DNA of 64,000 bases from Hevea brasiliensis (GCF_030052815.1 NC_079495.1:34529987-34593986), one strand, 5' to 3'. Shown: positions 45,895 to 57,478, numbered from the stretch's first letter. Notes: a model not told the origin generated them from the sequence alone. Program-made: numbers and translations.

Positions 45895-46584
45895 TAGGGC
45901 TTTGGCATTTATTGCATGCAGAACTCAAAGCGGCTCATCGGCAATCGAAAATTTTATTGCTTTGACCAGCATAGAGAAAGGATGAGAAGGAGGTTGGAGA
46001 ACAGAAAGAGATAGGGAAAGTAGAAAGGACCAGATGCAAAAGAAAATAGAGATCGGAATAACAATCCTAAGATCGGTCAGTCACAGTGAGAAGATCGAAA
46101 AAGGGAAGGACGACTTATAGAGATCAAGGAACTCAAGGAATTGAACAACTTCTAATCATGACCTTTAATTCATAAAAACTAGCTCCCTCCACCATCAGAT
46201 CAGAGTCAGTTAAAGCATTGTAGGCCTGATTCAATCTTCACCGCACATCTCATTTATAAGGACGTACTCCTAGCCATCGGATTCCAAACTGTTAAAGCAG
46301 CCCAGTACATCTCGATCTACACCATTGATCACAATTGTAAGGTCAAATTTGAAGCCCTTAGATCAAACGTAAATGACAGATTCAACACTTTTTATTCCCA
46401 GCCCTTGGATCCATTTTATAAGGCAAGACCCTTGACCGTTGAATTAAGGGGTGAAAGGATAGAAATTCTGAACGAAATCCCAAATCTCAATTTTGATTCT
46501 CTTTAATTCCAAGACATCGGATTATGTCCTTTTGAATCTAGGCCTTCCGTCTCCTCCTGTTGAGATCTTGAGCACTCATTCCCT

Positions 46585-46592
46585 ATAAATAC
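46585..46592 (+). promoter_or_regulatory. Sense TATA box of the giant LTR
   Basis: CCCTATAAATACTTGCATGC at about 46582-46601. About 2 kb of LTR lies downstream, so U3 would be about 4.4 kb. A TTGCATGCAA palindrome follows immediately. Confidence 0.6.
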
Positions 46593-47567
46593 TTGCATGC
46601 AATACTATAGAAAGGGAGGGGGAGAGGTGGTTATGGTCGTGGATAAAACTCTGAATTTCAATATAGCTTCATTGTCTTTCATTCAAAGCTCTCAAAATTT
46701 TCAGGAACTTTAGAAACTAGTTTTCTAAAGTATCTCATTGGAATAGCTATAAACTCGTTGATTCACACTTCCAATACCCACACTCCCTTGTAAACTCAAC
46801 CTCACTCCATCACTAAAATTTTGGTTCTCATCACTTTGGGTAAGCTCAAGTCTCTTCGCTGCTTCAGTTTTAAGCTCCTAAGGTTTGCAAATACTGGTGT
46901 GGCTCATCTGTTATCTCAACTTTTTACAGGTAAGAATCTGACCTATCACTCGTTGAATATTCTTGGTTCATTTTCATAAGTGTCTTTTTCAAGGTATCTA
47001 GTCACACTGAGTCTTAGAATAGATTGTCTTAGCTCGTAACTATTATCTTTGTTTTTATATCATTTGCAAATTTCATTTTTATCATCACCTTATTTTTATT
47101 TCCCTTAAAAACAAATGTTTGAGTCATCGGTGTTTCATAAATACTTCAAAGAGTACAGGTAGAAATGCTGGCACATAAGTTTTTAGTCCGAATAAATGAC
47201 AAATAATGGGAAAATGAGTGTAACTCGAGTAGTCATAGAAAGGTCAGAATAGGCTGAAGGGGTCGAAATGAGACTAGGTCAAACAAATAAGTTATGAGAT
47301 TGGGCCCTGGAATGTGCCCAAACGACAAGACGATAGATCGGGAATCAAGATAAGTTTGGACCTCAGGCAAGCGACTAAAAAAAAAACAAAACGGCTTTGG
47401 ATCATTAGGTATGAAGTCTGAAGCCAGAGAGTTCGGATAAAACAATCACGTGGGAGATCAGTAAGGGGTTCAGCTCAATGGCCGCCATCCATTTATAAGA
47501 TCCCATAGACTAGGAAAGGCCCTTTCTCAGAGGCTTCTTGTGTCTTCGATAATTCTTTCCAATAATA

Positions 47568-48047
47568 AGAGATTGGGAAAGAGTTCTTACCCGAGTTCTC
47601 AGCTTAAATTTTAACAAAATATATTAAGAGATCAGGAAAGAGTTCTTACCCAGATTCTCTTAGCCTAAATTCTAATAAAATATATTAGGAGATCGGGAGA
47701 GAATTCTTACCCGGATTCTCTTAGCCTAAATTCTAATAAAATATATTAGGAGATCGGGAGAGAGTTTTTACCCAAGTTCTCAGCTTAAATTTTAATAAAA
47801 TATATTAAGAGATTGGGAGAGAGTTCTTACCCAGATTCTCTTAGCCTAAATTCTAATAAAATATATTAGGAGATTGGGAGAGAGTTCTTACCTGAGTTCT
47901 CAGCTTAAATTTTAACAAAATATATTAAGAGATCAGGAGAGAGTTCTTACCCGAGTTCTCAGCTCAAATTTTAACAAGATATATTAAGAGATCGGGAGAG
48001 AGTCCTTTCCTGAATTCTCTTAGTCAAAATCCTAATAGAACATTTTA
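47568..48047 (+). repeat. Array of eight ~60-bp tandem units in two alternating subtypes
   Basis: Units start near 47568, 47627, 47687, 47748, 47808, 47868, 47928 and 47987, each with AGAGATCGGGAGAGAGTTCT-like sequence. Subtype A continues GTTCTCAGCTTAAATTTTAA; subtype B continues GATTCTCTTAGCCTAAATTC. The order is A, B, B, A, B, A, A and a diverged last unit. There are no unique spacers, so this is not a CRISPR array. Confidence 0.93.
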
Positions 48048-48945
48048 GATCGGAATAGAGTCCTTTCCCTTCTAACCCCAATGCTTTAATTAAAACTCAT
48101 CAAATCTTAAATGACGGGTCGGCGGGAGAGTCCTTCCAAAGTATCCCAAGTATTATGTTGAGGCTCGATGGAAAGTCCTCCTTAAAGAACTCATATTTAT
48201 AAGCTAAAATTCCTCCTGAAAATATCACAACTTCAGTACTCATATTAATCCTCAAAATGCCCATTCACTGAAGGGTCATCTCATGTACTCGTGTTCTTGG
48301 GCAACCTGTAATAGTGAAATATTAAACATTTCTTTTATCAATACAAAGGATTAACATCATAATTCTACCCCTAAATTATCAATTTCAATTTATATGAAGA
48401 GCACATCATTAAATTTGCTAACCCTCATTAAGAGACGAGATGAGGTGCCTAACACCTTCTCCACCCGTGAACGAACTCCGAACCTAGAATCTCTATTTTG
48501 GAAGTGGTTTTTGTTTTCAGTAATGGTTTTCTTTAATTTCCCTTAAAATTAAAGTGTCGACTCCTCACTTTTTTTCACTTTGGTGAGAATTGTTCGGCGA
48601 CTGCAAAGTCCTTGCGATAAATACCATTAGCCACATTGGCTTTTTAGATGCTGATTATTCCCTTGGTATATTTATGATGTATTGATTCATACATTGGCTT
48701 CTTGTCTCTCATACTGGATTGTTATTGATCTAGCAATGCCTTTTGCATTTTCATTTATTTAGGACTCATTACATCATATTATTGCATTCATTGAGTCAAA
48801 ACCTTTCTTATGTGCTCTCCTAATTTTATCTATTGAGGCATAAATTGTTTTTGTAAGGGAAAGTACACTAAAGGAAAGAATTTTTGAAAAATATACACTT
48901 CACTTGTGCTTAATTTCTTTCATCTACTAATTATTTGTCATCATC

Positions 48946-48959
48946 AAAAAGGGGGAGAT
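48946..48959 (+). other. Polypurine tract of the SIRE-like element
   Basis: AAAAAGGGGGAGAT directly before the right LTR. Confidence 0.88.
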
Positions 48960-50131
48960 TTTTGGACCTAGGGGTCCTAATCCATGTTTTAATGATAATA
49001 AACGATTAGTGTGCTATTAATCTACCTTGAAAGTGTTTGTGTTAAGATTATAGGTCCTAAATTCAAAATTGTGAAATTACTTCAAAATCAAAATTAAAAA
49101 AGAGCAAGAAATTGAAGCAAAGATCATGGATACTCTATAATGTAAATTTTTTTTTATATGCTTTGTGAATCTCAATTAATTAATTTTGTTGGCTCAAGTC
49201 TAAGTATTTGCAAAATTCTTAGTGTCCTTATTTTTAATTTTTACTTATTACTTATTTCTCAAAATTCATTTTTGAGAAATACAAATTTTTGTTTTGAAAA
49301 TATTTTTTCTGAAAAGTTTATTGAATTAGCTTTCTAATGGTTTAAACGGATTGAAAATCTGAGTTTGGGATAAAAAGTTATGAGTTTTTTAAGTTTTTAT
49401 ACTTTTTTGTCTAATAAGGACTTCGGCAGCCGAAGTAGGAAACTTTGGTAGCCAAAGTCAAGATTTTAAACATAAAGTTTTGGTGGCAACCGAAGCAAGG
49501 GACTTTGGTAGCCAAACCTGAGTTTCTGTAACTTGATAAAATGAGATTTTAGGTTGTTGAACAGCTATAATTGTATTAAATGCAACCCCAATGGTCATTT
49601 TCTTACTAAAACTATAAATAGAGACCATTTATAATCGGAGAAAACTTACAACAACTAATTATTTGAGAATTTATTGAGTTTCTAAGCTTTTCTCACTTTC
49701 TCTCTCTAGAACTTGAGCCACTTTAATTAATTTCTTAAGAGCTTGCTATTGAGTTATATTTATTGTGTTATGAGAGTGAGATTGAAGTTGTTGAGTGTAT
49801 TCATTGTATTTAGAGTGTGCTAGAGCATTAAATTGCTCTTGTGACAAAAGAGATTTGTTAAAGAGCATAGGTTTGCTCTTGTGGTTTTGTAAGGGGTTAG
49901 TGGAGTTAACTTTCAAAGAGGGCATTGAGGAGAGGACATAGGCTTGGGACAACCGAATATCTATAAATCAATTATGTCTTTATTCTTCCTTCGCCTTTTC
50001 TTATGTCTATTTTTCATTAATCTCTTCTAGTCTCCAAAAATTTAATTAGTACCCAATTCACTCCACCAACACCCCCCCCCCCCCCCCGGCGCGCCCCGCC
50101 ACGCCTCCCTTAGGTTGCTTAAGGAACAACA
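48960..50131 (+). repeat. 3' LTR of the SIRE-like element
   Basis: 1172 bp, TTTTGGACCTAGGGGTCC to GGAACAACA. Differences from 28523-29656 include many substitutions, an extra block of dyad motifs at 49420-49520 and a GC-rich insertion at about 50064-50110. The target duplication TTAAC follows. Confidence 0.9.
50064..50110. other. C16 homopolymer and GC-rich insertion in the SIRE 3' LTR
   Basis: After CCAATTCACTCCACCAACA there are 16 Cs (50072-50087) followed by GGCGCGCCCCGCCACGCC. The same place in the 5' LTR (about 29620-29640) has only a short C5 run and no such insert. Confidence 0.9.
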
Positions 50132-50136
50132 TTAAC

Positions 50137-52041
50137 TACCAGACTACCACTTTCAAGGGTAAACTCATGACCATTTAGGGTTTAGAACAAATATTACCTC
50201 ACATTAAGCATTCTTAAAATTGGTGTATCTCACATTGAAACAAATTCAATTAAATAAAATATAATACTAAATAAATTAATTTGAAAAACCCAAATCCTTT
50301 AGCATTTTGTCCAAAATAGTTATTTTGTTTTTTTATTATTAGAATTTTCTAAACATAGTGGGATTTAAATTCACATTAAATATTTTAATGCCCCAAAATA
50401 AAACCAACTGGATAGTCCACTCCCCATGCATTATGTGTAGATTATTTTAAAAAAATTTCCATAATTTTTTAAGAGCATCAAGCAATTAAAACATATTTAA
50501 TACTTTCTTAATAGTTTTAAATTCATAAAAAATAATTTAGAGCATAAAAAATTTATAGGATTGAACTTTTTTACTATGCAAAAAACTTAAACTGTTAACA
50601 AATATGTAACTATAATTCTTTATAGCGTATCAACCCAAGTGCCATGAGTTAAAGGGATCTAGATAGGATTAGGCCCACTAAGTTATCCCATTGTCAACAA
50701 TCCCCTAGCACCTGCCAGAAATTCAAACCCATGACATTGACTCTAATTTCAATTATAAGGTCGAGCACTTACCATTATAGCAAAAGCTTAAATTGTTAGC
50801 TGGGGAACAACTCCAATTCCTTATAGTATAGCAATCCAAGCGTCATGGGCTAAACGAATTTGGACAAGATGCAGGCCAACTAAGTTATCCCCACTCAGTG
50901 GCAACAAAAATCTAAATTCAAAATTTCACCCTAGAACATATTGCTAAATTTTTAGAATTTTTTAGAAAATTATAGGTAATTAAAACGAATTTAAGCCTTT
51001 TTTTGTAATTAAAATTACATTATAAACAATCTAGAAACTTAAAAAATTCTCAAAATTTTCAGAAAAGTTAAAAATTTACCTTACTTCATATAAAAAATTT
51101 TCTAGAATTTCTGAATGTTAGAGGTAAGTAAAATGAATGTATACCTACTTTGTATTTAAAATTACATAATAAATAATTTAAAAACTGAAAAAATTCTCAA
51201 AATATCCTAAAAAAGTCACAAATTAAAATTACTTCATAGACATAATTTTTAGAATTTTATGAATATTGTAGGTAATTAAAACAAAATTATACCAACTTTA
51301 TATTTAAAATTACATAATAAATAATCGATATACTAAAAAATTCTAAAAAGTTTCAGAAATTCACAAATTGATCTTACTTTATATACATAATTTCCAGAAT
51401 TTTTTTGAATATTATAATAATGAAAATGAATTTAGACTCATTTTCATATTTGACATTACATAATAAATAATCTAGAAATTAAAAAAAAATTCCAAAATTC
51501 CAGAGGTCACAAATTGAAATTTTAACTCTATTTTTACAATTCAGCCAATCCAACAGACTATTAACAACATTGATCAACTTAGTCTTTTGATCGCTCTGTT
51601 CAAATTTCAATTTTCAAGCATTATCAACATTTTTAACTCCAAGCACAATCGTTGTCTTTCAATTTCAAATCATTCTATTTATATCTCTAGATATTAAATA
51701 TTGCTTTGCTTTAGTTTTACAATATGCAATTTACTTTTCAAACACAAGTAATGGTAAAGTTGCATTTAGTGTAGTCAATTTTCACTTTCATTTTAAATCA
51801 GAAAAAGTTAATAAGAAGAGCACAATTCTTTAGTTTGGTATACCAACATATCTGGCACACTTGCATTCTCCAAATTGTTAACTAGCTAAATTATTTTATA
51901 GCAAATGGGCAAGAGTTTTAATATCCCTAGAGATTTTAAGTTTTAAAGTTGAGTTATCTCAATCTATATAGATATAAGGTTTTAAAAACCTAATTGTACA
52001 AATTGCTTAATACCAAAATTGGATGCTACTAATGAATCCAG
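50137..52041. other. AT-rich old repeat sequence
   Basis: No gene is supported. Two diverged copies of a block (about 50610-50700 and 50810-50900), each with CTTTATAG/CCTTATAG, CCAAG(T/C)G(C/T)CATG and CAACTAAGTTATCCC-type segments, lie in tandem. The stretch 50940-51520 has repeated AATTTTTAGAATTTT-like motifs with loose periodicity and no coding. Confidence 0.5.
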
Positions 52042-54264
52042 TGTTAGTAGTATACCCTAGAACATAACTTATAATTTATATCTTGTAAATATTTATTCCT
52101 GATTAATGACAAATATCTTTTCTTTTAATTTAAATGGTTTAACTTTAATTGAAAACATCCTTTAGTAGCTTGTTAGATATTTCATTCTTAAGATGTTAAG
52201 AATATGAGTAATAGAACAATCTAGCACAAGTGCTATAAATTTTGATTCACAGTTGAGGATACCTCATTGGATGTGATTTAGCAGTATAGACTGTAACTTT
52301 TGTTTATTTTCATGAATTAGTATGAGATATTAATAAGATGAAATGGTGAGTTTCATACCATATAACAAACACGGTGGACACTTATAAGATAATTAAGACG
52401 AACCAGTGACATAAAGATAACATGTACATGGAGTTTACTCTTGTCAATACATAGTCATCTAGATCATAATAGTGCATATAATCTCTTGACCTGAGATAAC
52501 ACGGTTATCTTGTATATATGTAGTTTGGGTTTGATTCCACTTGCATGTACTAGGTATGGGTATATGGGCGTATGTTGACCCTGACTAGTTATATATGGAG
52601 ATAGGTGTTTAGTCAAGATGGAATCCGATGCCTTAAGTAAATAAGGATAAAATCCTATGTCTATCTAAATTATTCTTCATAAATAAAGTTCCTAACCAAG
52701 ACTGATAGACTAAGTCAAAAAAGTATTTTTGAATGAAAAGTATTATTAATCAAGAATTAGAATTAAGATGAGGACATATAATTCCAAGCAATTAGGGTTT
52801 GATAATACCGTGACCCTAGATGGAATCAGGATTATGTAATGGAGAGATTTTAATGTATGGAATATATGATCAAGGTTCAAGAGTTAAGGGATGAATTAAT
52901 TCATCACTAATTGGGTAGTCATGATACATTATGTTAGGTGTAAACCATGATTTATGAGAACTCCAAGTGAAAAGGGAATTTTACTCTTGATATGGAAAGA
53001 GTTCCAATAATATTAAAGAGTTAATATTATTCTCATTACCAATTAGTAATGAACCTAAGAAGTCACACACATAAGAACAAAATGATCAAGGCATAATTAA
53101 TTTGATTAATTCATTAAATAGTTTAATTGATTAATTAAATTAATGAATTTAGCTTGCAATTGAATTGTAAAGTCCCTAGCATAACTTAAAACTAAATTCA
53201 GCAATGCAAGAATTTAAGCTAATCTTTAAAGTATTTAAACATAAGCTTGATTAATTGATTAAAAGAGTTTAATTAATTAATGAGTTAAGAGAATTTATTT
53301 GGCTATTATGGCTTAAGAAGTAATGAGAGAAAATTGGTTTAATAGCTTGTTAGAGAATTCCATAACACTTAATGGATATGGAAATCCTAAAGTGCTATGA
53401 CTTAGTCAAATGCCTAATTTATACAAACTTGACAAATAGCACAATCAAAGGTTAAAAACACATCTAATTGATGAATTAGATGTTAGCAATTATAAAGTTA
53501 ATAATGATTAATGGGAAGATGACCTCATCTTCATTAATTAGCTTTAGGATTTAAATCTCCAAATGTTAGAGATTACATAAGACTTTAGGGATATGGGAAT
53601 CCCTAAAGTAAGTCAAGCCATCTTCCTTTGAAAGAAATCTCTAAATATTAAAGATTGCTTTATTTTTTACGGATACGGGAATCCCTAAAGTATAAAAAGG
53701 CTAAGTTGTCATTTTCAAGACAACTTTGGAGACTTTATCTTCTTCTTCCTCCATTTTCTCTCAAGCAAAACACTTGCTTCCTTTCTTCTTGTGTTTAATT
53801 CAAGAGAAATTCGAAGTTGTTACTCTTGAATTATAGTTAGAGAAATTATTTCTCTACTCTTTCAAAAGGGTTAAAACCAAAGAAACCAATATCCTTCACT
53901 TGTGCAAGAAATTGGCCAAACAAAGAGGGAGCACAAAAAGGGATTTTGGTTCAAAGTTGAAGCTTTGATCAAATTATTTATATAGATGAACTAGAGGACT
54001 GACAATTTGAGATCTTTGCTTTCCGGATTTAGTGTTGGATTTTATTTTGCCTCCTATTCAGGTAAAATTCCTAAAATCTTAGTTTTAAACATGGTTTTAG
54101 TTTCTTGATGGTAAATAGGCTAATAGCAATTGAGTTGCAAGATTTGTAACCAATAATTATGTGTTTTCATAATAGAAAAATCAAGTTGCATGTAATGCAT
54201 GAAAACCTAGGAATTAAAATTTTAAAATTGCTATTTTTGCACCCTAGGAAGTGATTTCTTTTCT
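52042..54264 (+). mobile_element. Unclassified LTR-like element or solo LTR
   Basis: The sequence begins TGTTAGTAGTATACCCTAG and is flanked by TCCAG on both sides (52037-52041 and 54265-54269), which could be a target duplication. A TATA box (AGTATAAAAAGGC, about 53690-53702) is followed by a CT-rich leader with TCTTCTTCCTCC and, at about 54061, a splice-donor-like CAG|GTAAAATT. No ORF with a known domain is present. The right end, TTTTCT, is not canonical, so the boundary is tentative. It resembles non-autonomous plant LTR elements, but I cannot name the family. Confidence 0.45.
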
Positions 54265-54332
54265 TCCAGTTCATGTTAACCCATCATGGACAATTTAATC
54301 GATTATCAAGACCCATAACCTGATATTATTTT

Positions 54333-57089
54333 TGTGACACCCCTTACCCGTCTACAGTGTAGCCAAACAAGATATGTCACACTCGGTGCCGGGGCACCCT
54401 ATCTTATCTTAATTTATTCTTTTAATAATTTGTTTTCGTCATATTTTAATATCAATTATTTTTCTAAGGAGAAACCGATGGAGTTTCCCCTATTCTAATA
54501 CCGTTTGGCGTGTCTTGCTATTTATCTGCTTGAAAATTCAACAATATTTTCACAATAAAATCTTATCCGTACTACTCATAATTATCTCATCAATTCGAAT
54601 ATCCTCTATATAATTCAATTTCATATTCATTTCCATACATTCCCATTCATTCTCAACTCATATGTGAAAAATTTCAGTCTTCATTAATTTACATGATATA
54701 CAATTTAATCACATATGAACCAACCGATTTATTAATTTACAACACATAAATATTAATTACAATTCTCTAGTTTACATTACAACATAGGAAATATTTATAC
54801 TATACAAAATATATAAAATGACTAATGTGAGCTCTATCTACATGCATTGCTGAGGACGTAACAACCTTAAACACTCTGCAGATCCAATCTCCAAAATCCC
54901 AGTTTAATATCCGCTGGGCTTTACCTTCAGTACCTGCTCGAGGAAACAAATCCATCGTGCTAAGCATTGCTGCTTAGTGGTGCGATAATATAACAAATAA
55001 AATAATATACAATAAAGATAAAACCAAAGCAATATTTGGATACTCAAGAATTATTTTAATTTCGTGTGAGACTACTAATATTAATTATCGGTTATCCTAA
55101 TTTTTCCTTCTTTGAAAATGCTTAGTGTATAAACTTTACAGTAATAATATATACAACATTCAATTATTTAACAATATAAAATTTAGTCTTAATTTATTAT
55201 GAGAGATGCATTTGTAATATTTATTTATGTTCTACTTCTTTTGCAAATCTTCTTATCATTTCACTAATTTATTTCTAGGTATTTTGAATTATTGCATAGT
55301 AAATAAAATTTTAAAAATAATTTTATGTTCTTTCTTATTCATTCATTTAATTCACATTATTCTTAACAAATTTCACTGCCCAAGTAACCTATGACAGGCT
55401 GACTAAACTGGATAAGCGGGTCGTGGGTACTAGGCACCGCGGTGCCTTGGGACGTCATACCATGGGACGTGAAATATAGAACATCAACTACGTATGTAAT
55501 CAGTATGGCTAAAAGCCATGATAACATATTAGTATGGCTAAAAACCATGATAACAAGTAATCGGGTATAAAAGCCATAAGTGTGGGTATAAATCCATAAA
55601 TACAGGCATAAAGCCTTACACAATATTGCTAAAACAATACCCTATTAGCATGCCAATCTGTCCAATTTGACACACGTGTCTAGGCAATACATGGCCACAT
55701 TAGTACAATTAAGGGTTCATAAATATCATTATTTCATTATATGTTCCAATTATAATTTATAACGTTTTAATTTTTATTACTAGCAGAAGTATAAATTTAT
55801 AAAATACAATTCTACATAAATTATGCATTCATCATAATTTATACATTCATTATTGAAGGAGCAGAAGCATGAAAAACACAAGTTTATACCATTGAATTCA
55901 AAAACTTTCACCTAGGGTCACATGCATCAAGTAATATTTATTTTTATCTATTTGATTTAATGATAAACAACATATTAAAACTCTTTTAATATGTTTTTGG
56001 ATCTGTATTTGCCATTTAAGATTTTAGAATTAATCAAATTAATTTTAGAACCCTAGATTAGATCAAGAACAAGTGCACTAACCTCTTGATGCATTGCAGT
56101 GTGTTTGGCACCTTTGGGATGCATCTTTAGGACACCAGTTGTTGTCCCTCTAGCTTGTCCACACCAAGATCACCTATGGCAGTCCTTGAACAGCTTCTAA
56201 AGCTTTTTCTATAAATTAGAAAATCAAGTTTTGCCTTTTGAGAGATTAGAGATGTAAACAGAACACTAGAAATAATTTCTAGTATTTTTAATTCAAGAGA
56301 TTGTTTGCTAATCTCTTGGAATTGATGAGAGATGAAGAAGAAGAGAGAATGGGAGCCTCAAGGGTGGCGGCACAAAGGGAAGCAGTAGCTAGTTGTATTG
56401 TTTTCTAGCTCAAGATATGCTAATTTTAGCAAGGCTGGCTGGATTGGTATCTACCCAGAATTTCTGGGCAGAATGTGTTCTAGCAGTTTTTGTACCTTAT
56501 CTTTGGCTAGCATTTAAGATGGTTTATGGTCAAATTTGAGGTGGTGTTCTTCATGAAAATTGTCCTAAATTGTCTAAGATTTCTATTAATATAAAATTTA
56601 GGTCAATTAGACATTTATACATTGAGTTATGACCATTTGAATAAACACTGTTCATTTGGTCATTTTCCAGGGACAGCTTGTGTATTACTCAGATTTGGTC
56701 AATTTTTAGGATATTCTAATTTTGTTTTCTAGATAAGGTTTCTTCATCAAATTTCTAAGCATTTTCTTGGCATTCTAATGCCATCGAAGCCTCAATGACT
56801 CTTCTCTGGAGTCCCAAAAATTAATTCACAGAATTTCCCTCGGGTTTAGGGCTACTAACTGTGAAGACAGCAACTTCCCGTTAGGTCACCCATCGCTAAG
56901 GCACCGGCTCATTTAACTTTAGTGCATTTTATTTCTAAAATTTTTCTTTAATTTTTCTTATCATTATTTGGGTTATTTATGACTCTTCACTCCAGTTTTA
57001 ATATAGTTCCAGTCATTTTAGCTCTCCAGACAGGCATCGGTTACTGGAACAGTAGAATATACGGAACTATCTAAAGTGAGGACGATACA
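54333..57089 (-). mobile_element. Solo LTR of a Ty3/gypsy (Tekay/Del-like) family
   Basis: 2757 bp; the plus strand reads TGTGACACCCCTTACCCG to GAGGACGATACA. It is the same family as 57479-61066: both begin with TTACCCGTCTACAGTGTAGC and continue with CGGTGCCGG(G/A)GCACCCTAT. Flanks are ATTTT on the left and ATTAT on the right, an imperfect match, so the copy is old or the edge is off by a few bases. No coding is seen. Confidence 0.82.
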
Positions 57090-57478
57090 ATTATTCTATG
57101 ATATTCTCAAAAATAAATCTAATAGAGAGTGTTAGAACTTATAACACAAAGGGTTAAAGCATATGGCTATGACCTCTTAATTTTTATATAAATTTAAAAT
57201 ATACTTTTTATTTAATAAAATTTAATAAATTAAATAATAATGAGTGAACTACATAATAAAAAGTAATTATTTTCCTTTATTAAAAATAATAAATTTCAAC
57301 AAATGAGATTGGTATAAGAGATAAAGGACTTTGTATCCCTTAAATAAAGTTGAGTATTCGATAATGGAGAAAATTCTGCTAGGAGTGCTTTATCCCATGA
57401 TGAACCTTTATAGTGCAAGCATAATTAGGCCTAACCAATCAGCTTGGAGATATTTGTGATTTATTAAAAAATAATAAA
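57090..57478. other. Spacer between two solo LTRs of the same family
   Basis: 389 bp of AT-rich sequence with no feature recognised. Its length and lack of gag or pol motifs argue against it being the interior of one element. Confidence 0.5.

Larger units (their letters stand above)
42188..48619 (+). mobile_element. Giant solo LTR, Tat/Ogre-like, with antisense genes
   Basis: The 6432-bp insertion runs from TATAGACACCATATTTTGG to AAGTCCTTGCGATA and is flanked by a perfect AATAC duplication (42183-42187 and 48620-48624). Its 3' part, with GAGGTGCCTAACACCTTC near 48442, CCGAACCTAGAATCTC, GTGTCGACTCCTCACTT and TTCGGCGACTGCAAAGTCC, resembles the ends of Tat/Ogre-lineage gypsy LTRs as I know them. 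The ends TA...TA are one transition each from TG...CA. No second copy of either end and no pol is found inside, so a solo LTR is the simplest reading. An internally deleted element remains possible. The GATCGG motif is frequent throughout. Confidence 0.75.
28523..50131 (+). mobile_element. SIRE/Maximus-like Ty1/copia element with two solo LTRs inserted in it
   Basis: The outer LTRs (28523-29656 and 48960-50131) are flanked by TTAAC target duplications (28518-28522 and 50132-50136). A Met-tRNA-type primer site and a purine tract AAAAGGGGGAGAT lie at the expected places. The interior encodes gag with a zinc knuckle, a long coiled-coil region with a second knuckle, protease, integrase, RT and RNase H, then a spacer and an env-like ORF: the layout of the SIRE/Maximus lineage. 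Solo LTRs at 33213-36852 and 42188-48619, each with its own target duplication, interrupt pol and the 3' region. Removing them leaves about 11.5 kb. Stops throughout show an old, inactive copy. Confidence 0.92.

Noticed and set aside
47568..48047. Possible CRISPR-like array
   Set aside because: Units are contiguous tandem repeats of about 60 bp without unique spacers, in plant DNA.
57090..57478. 54333-61066 as one element with two LTRs and a tiny interior
   Set aside because: The two copies have different lengths and different flanking duplications, and no primer site or purine tract borders the spacer.
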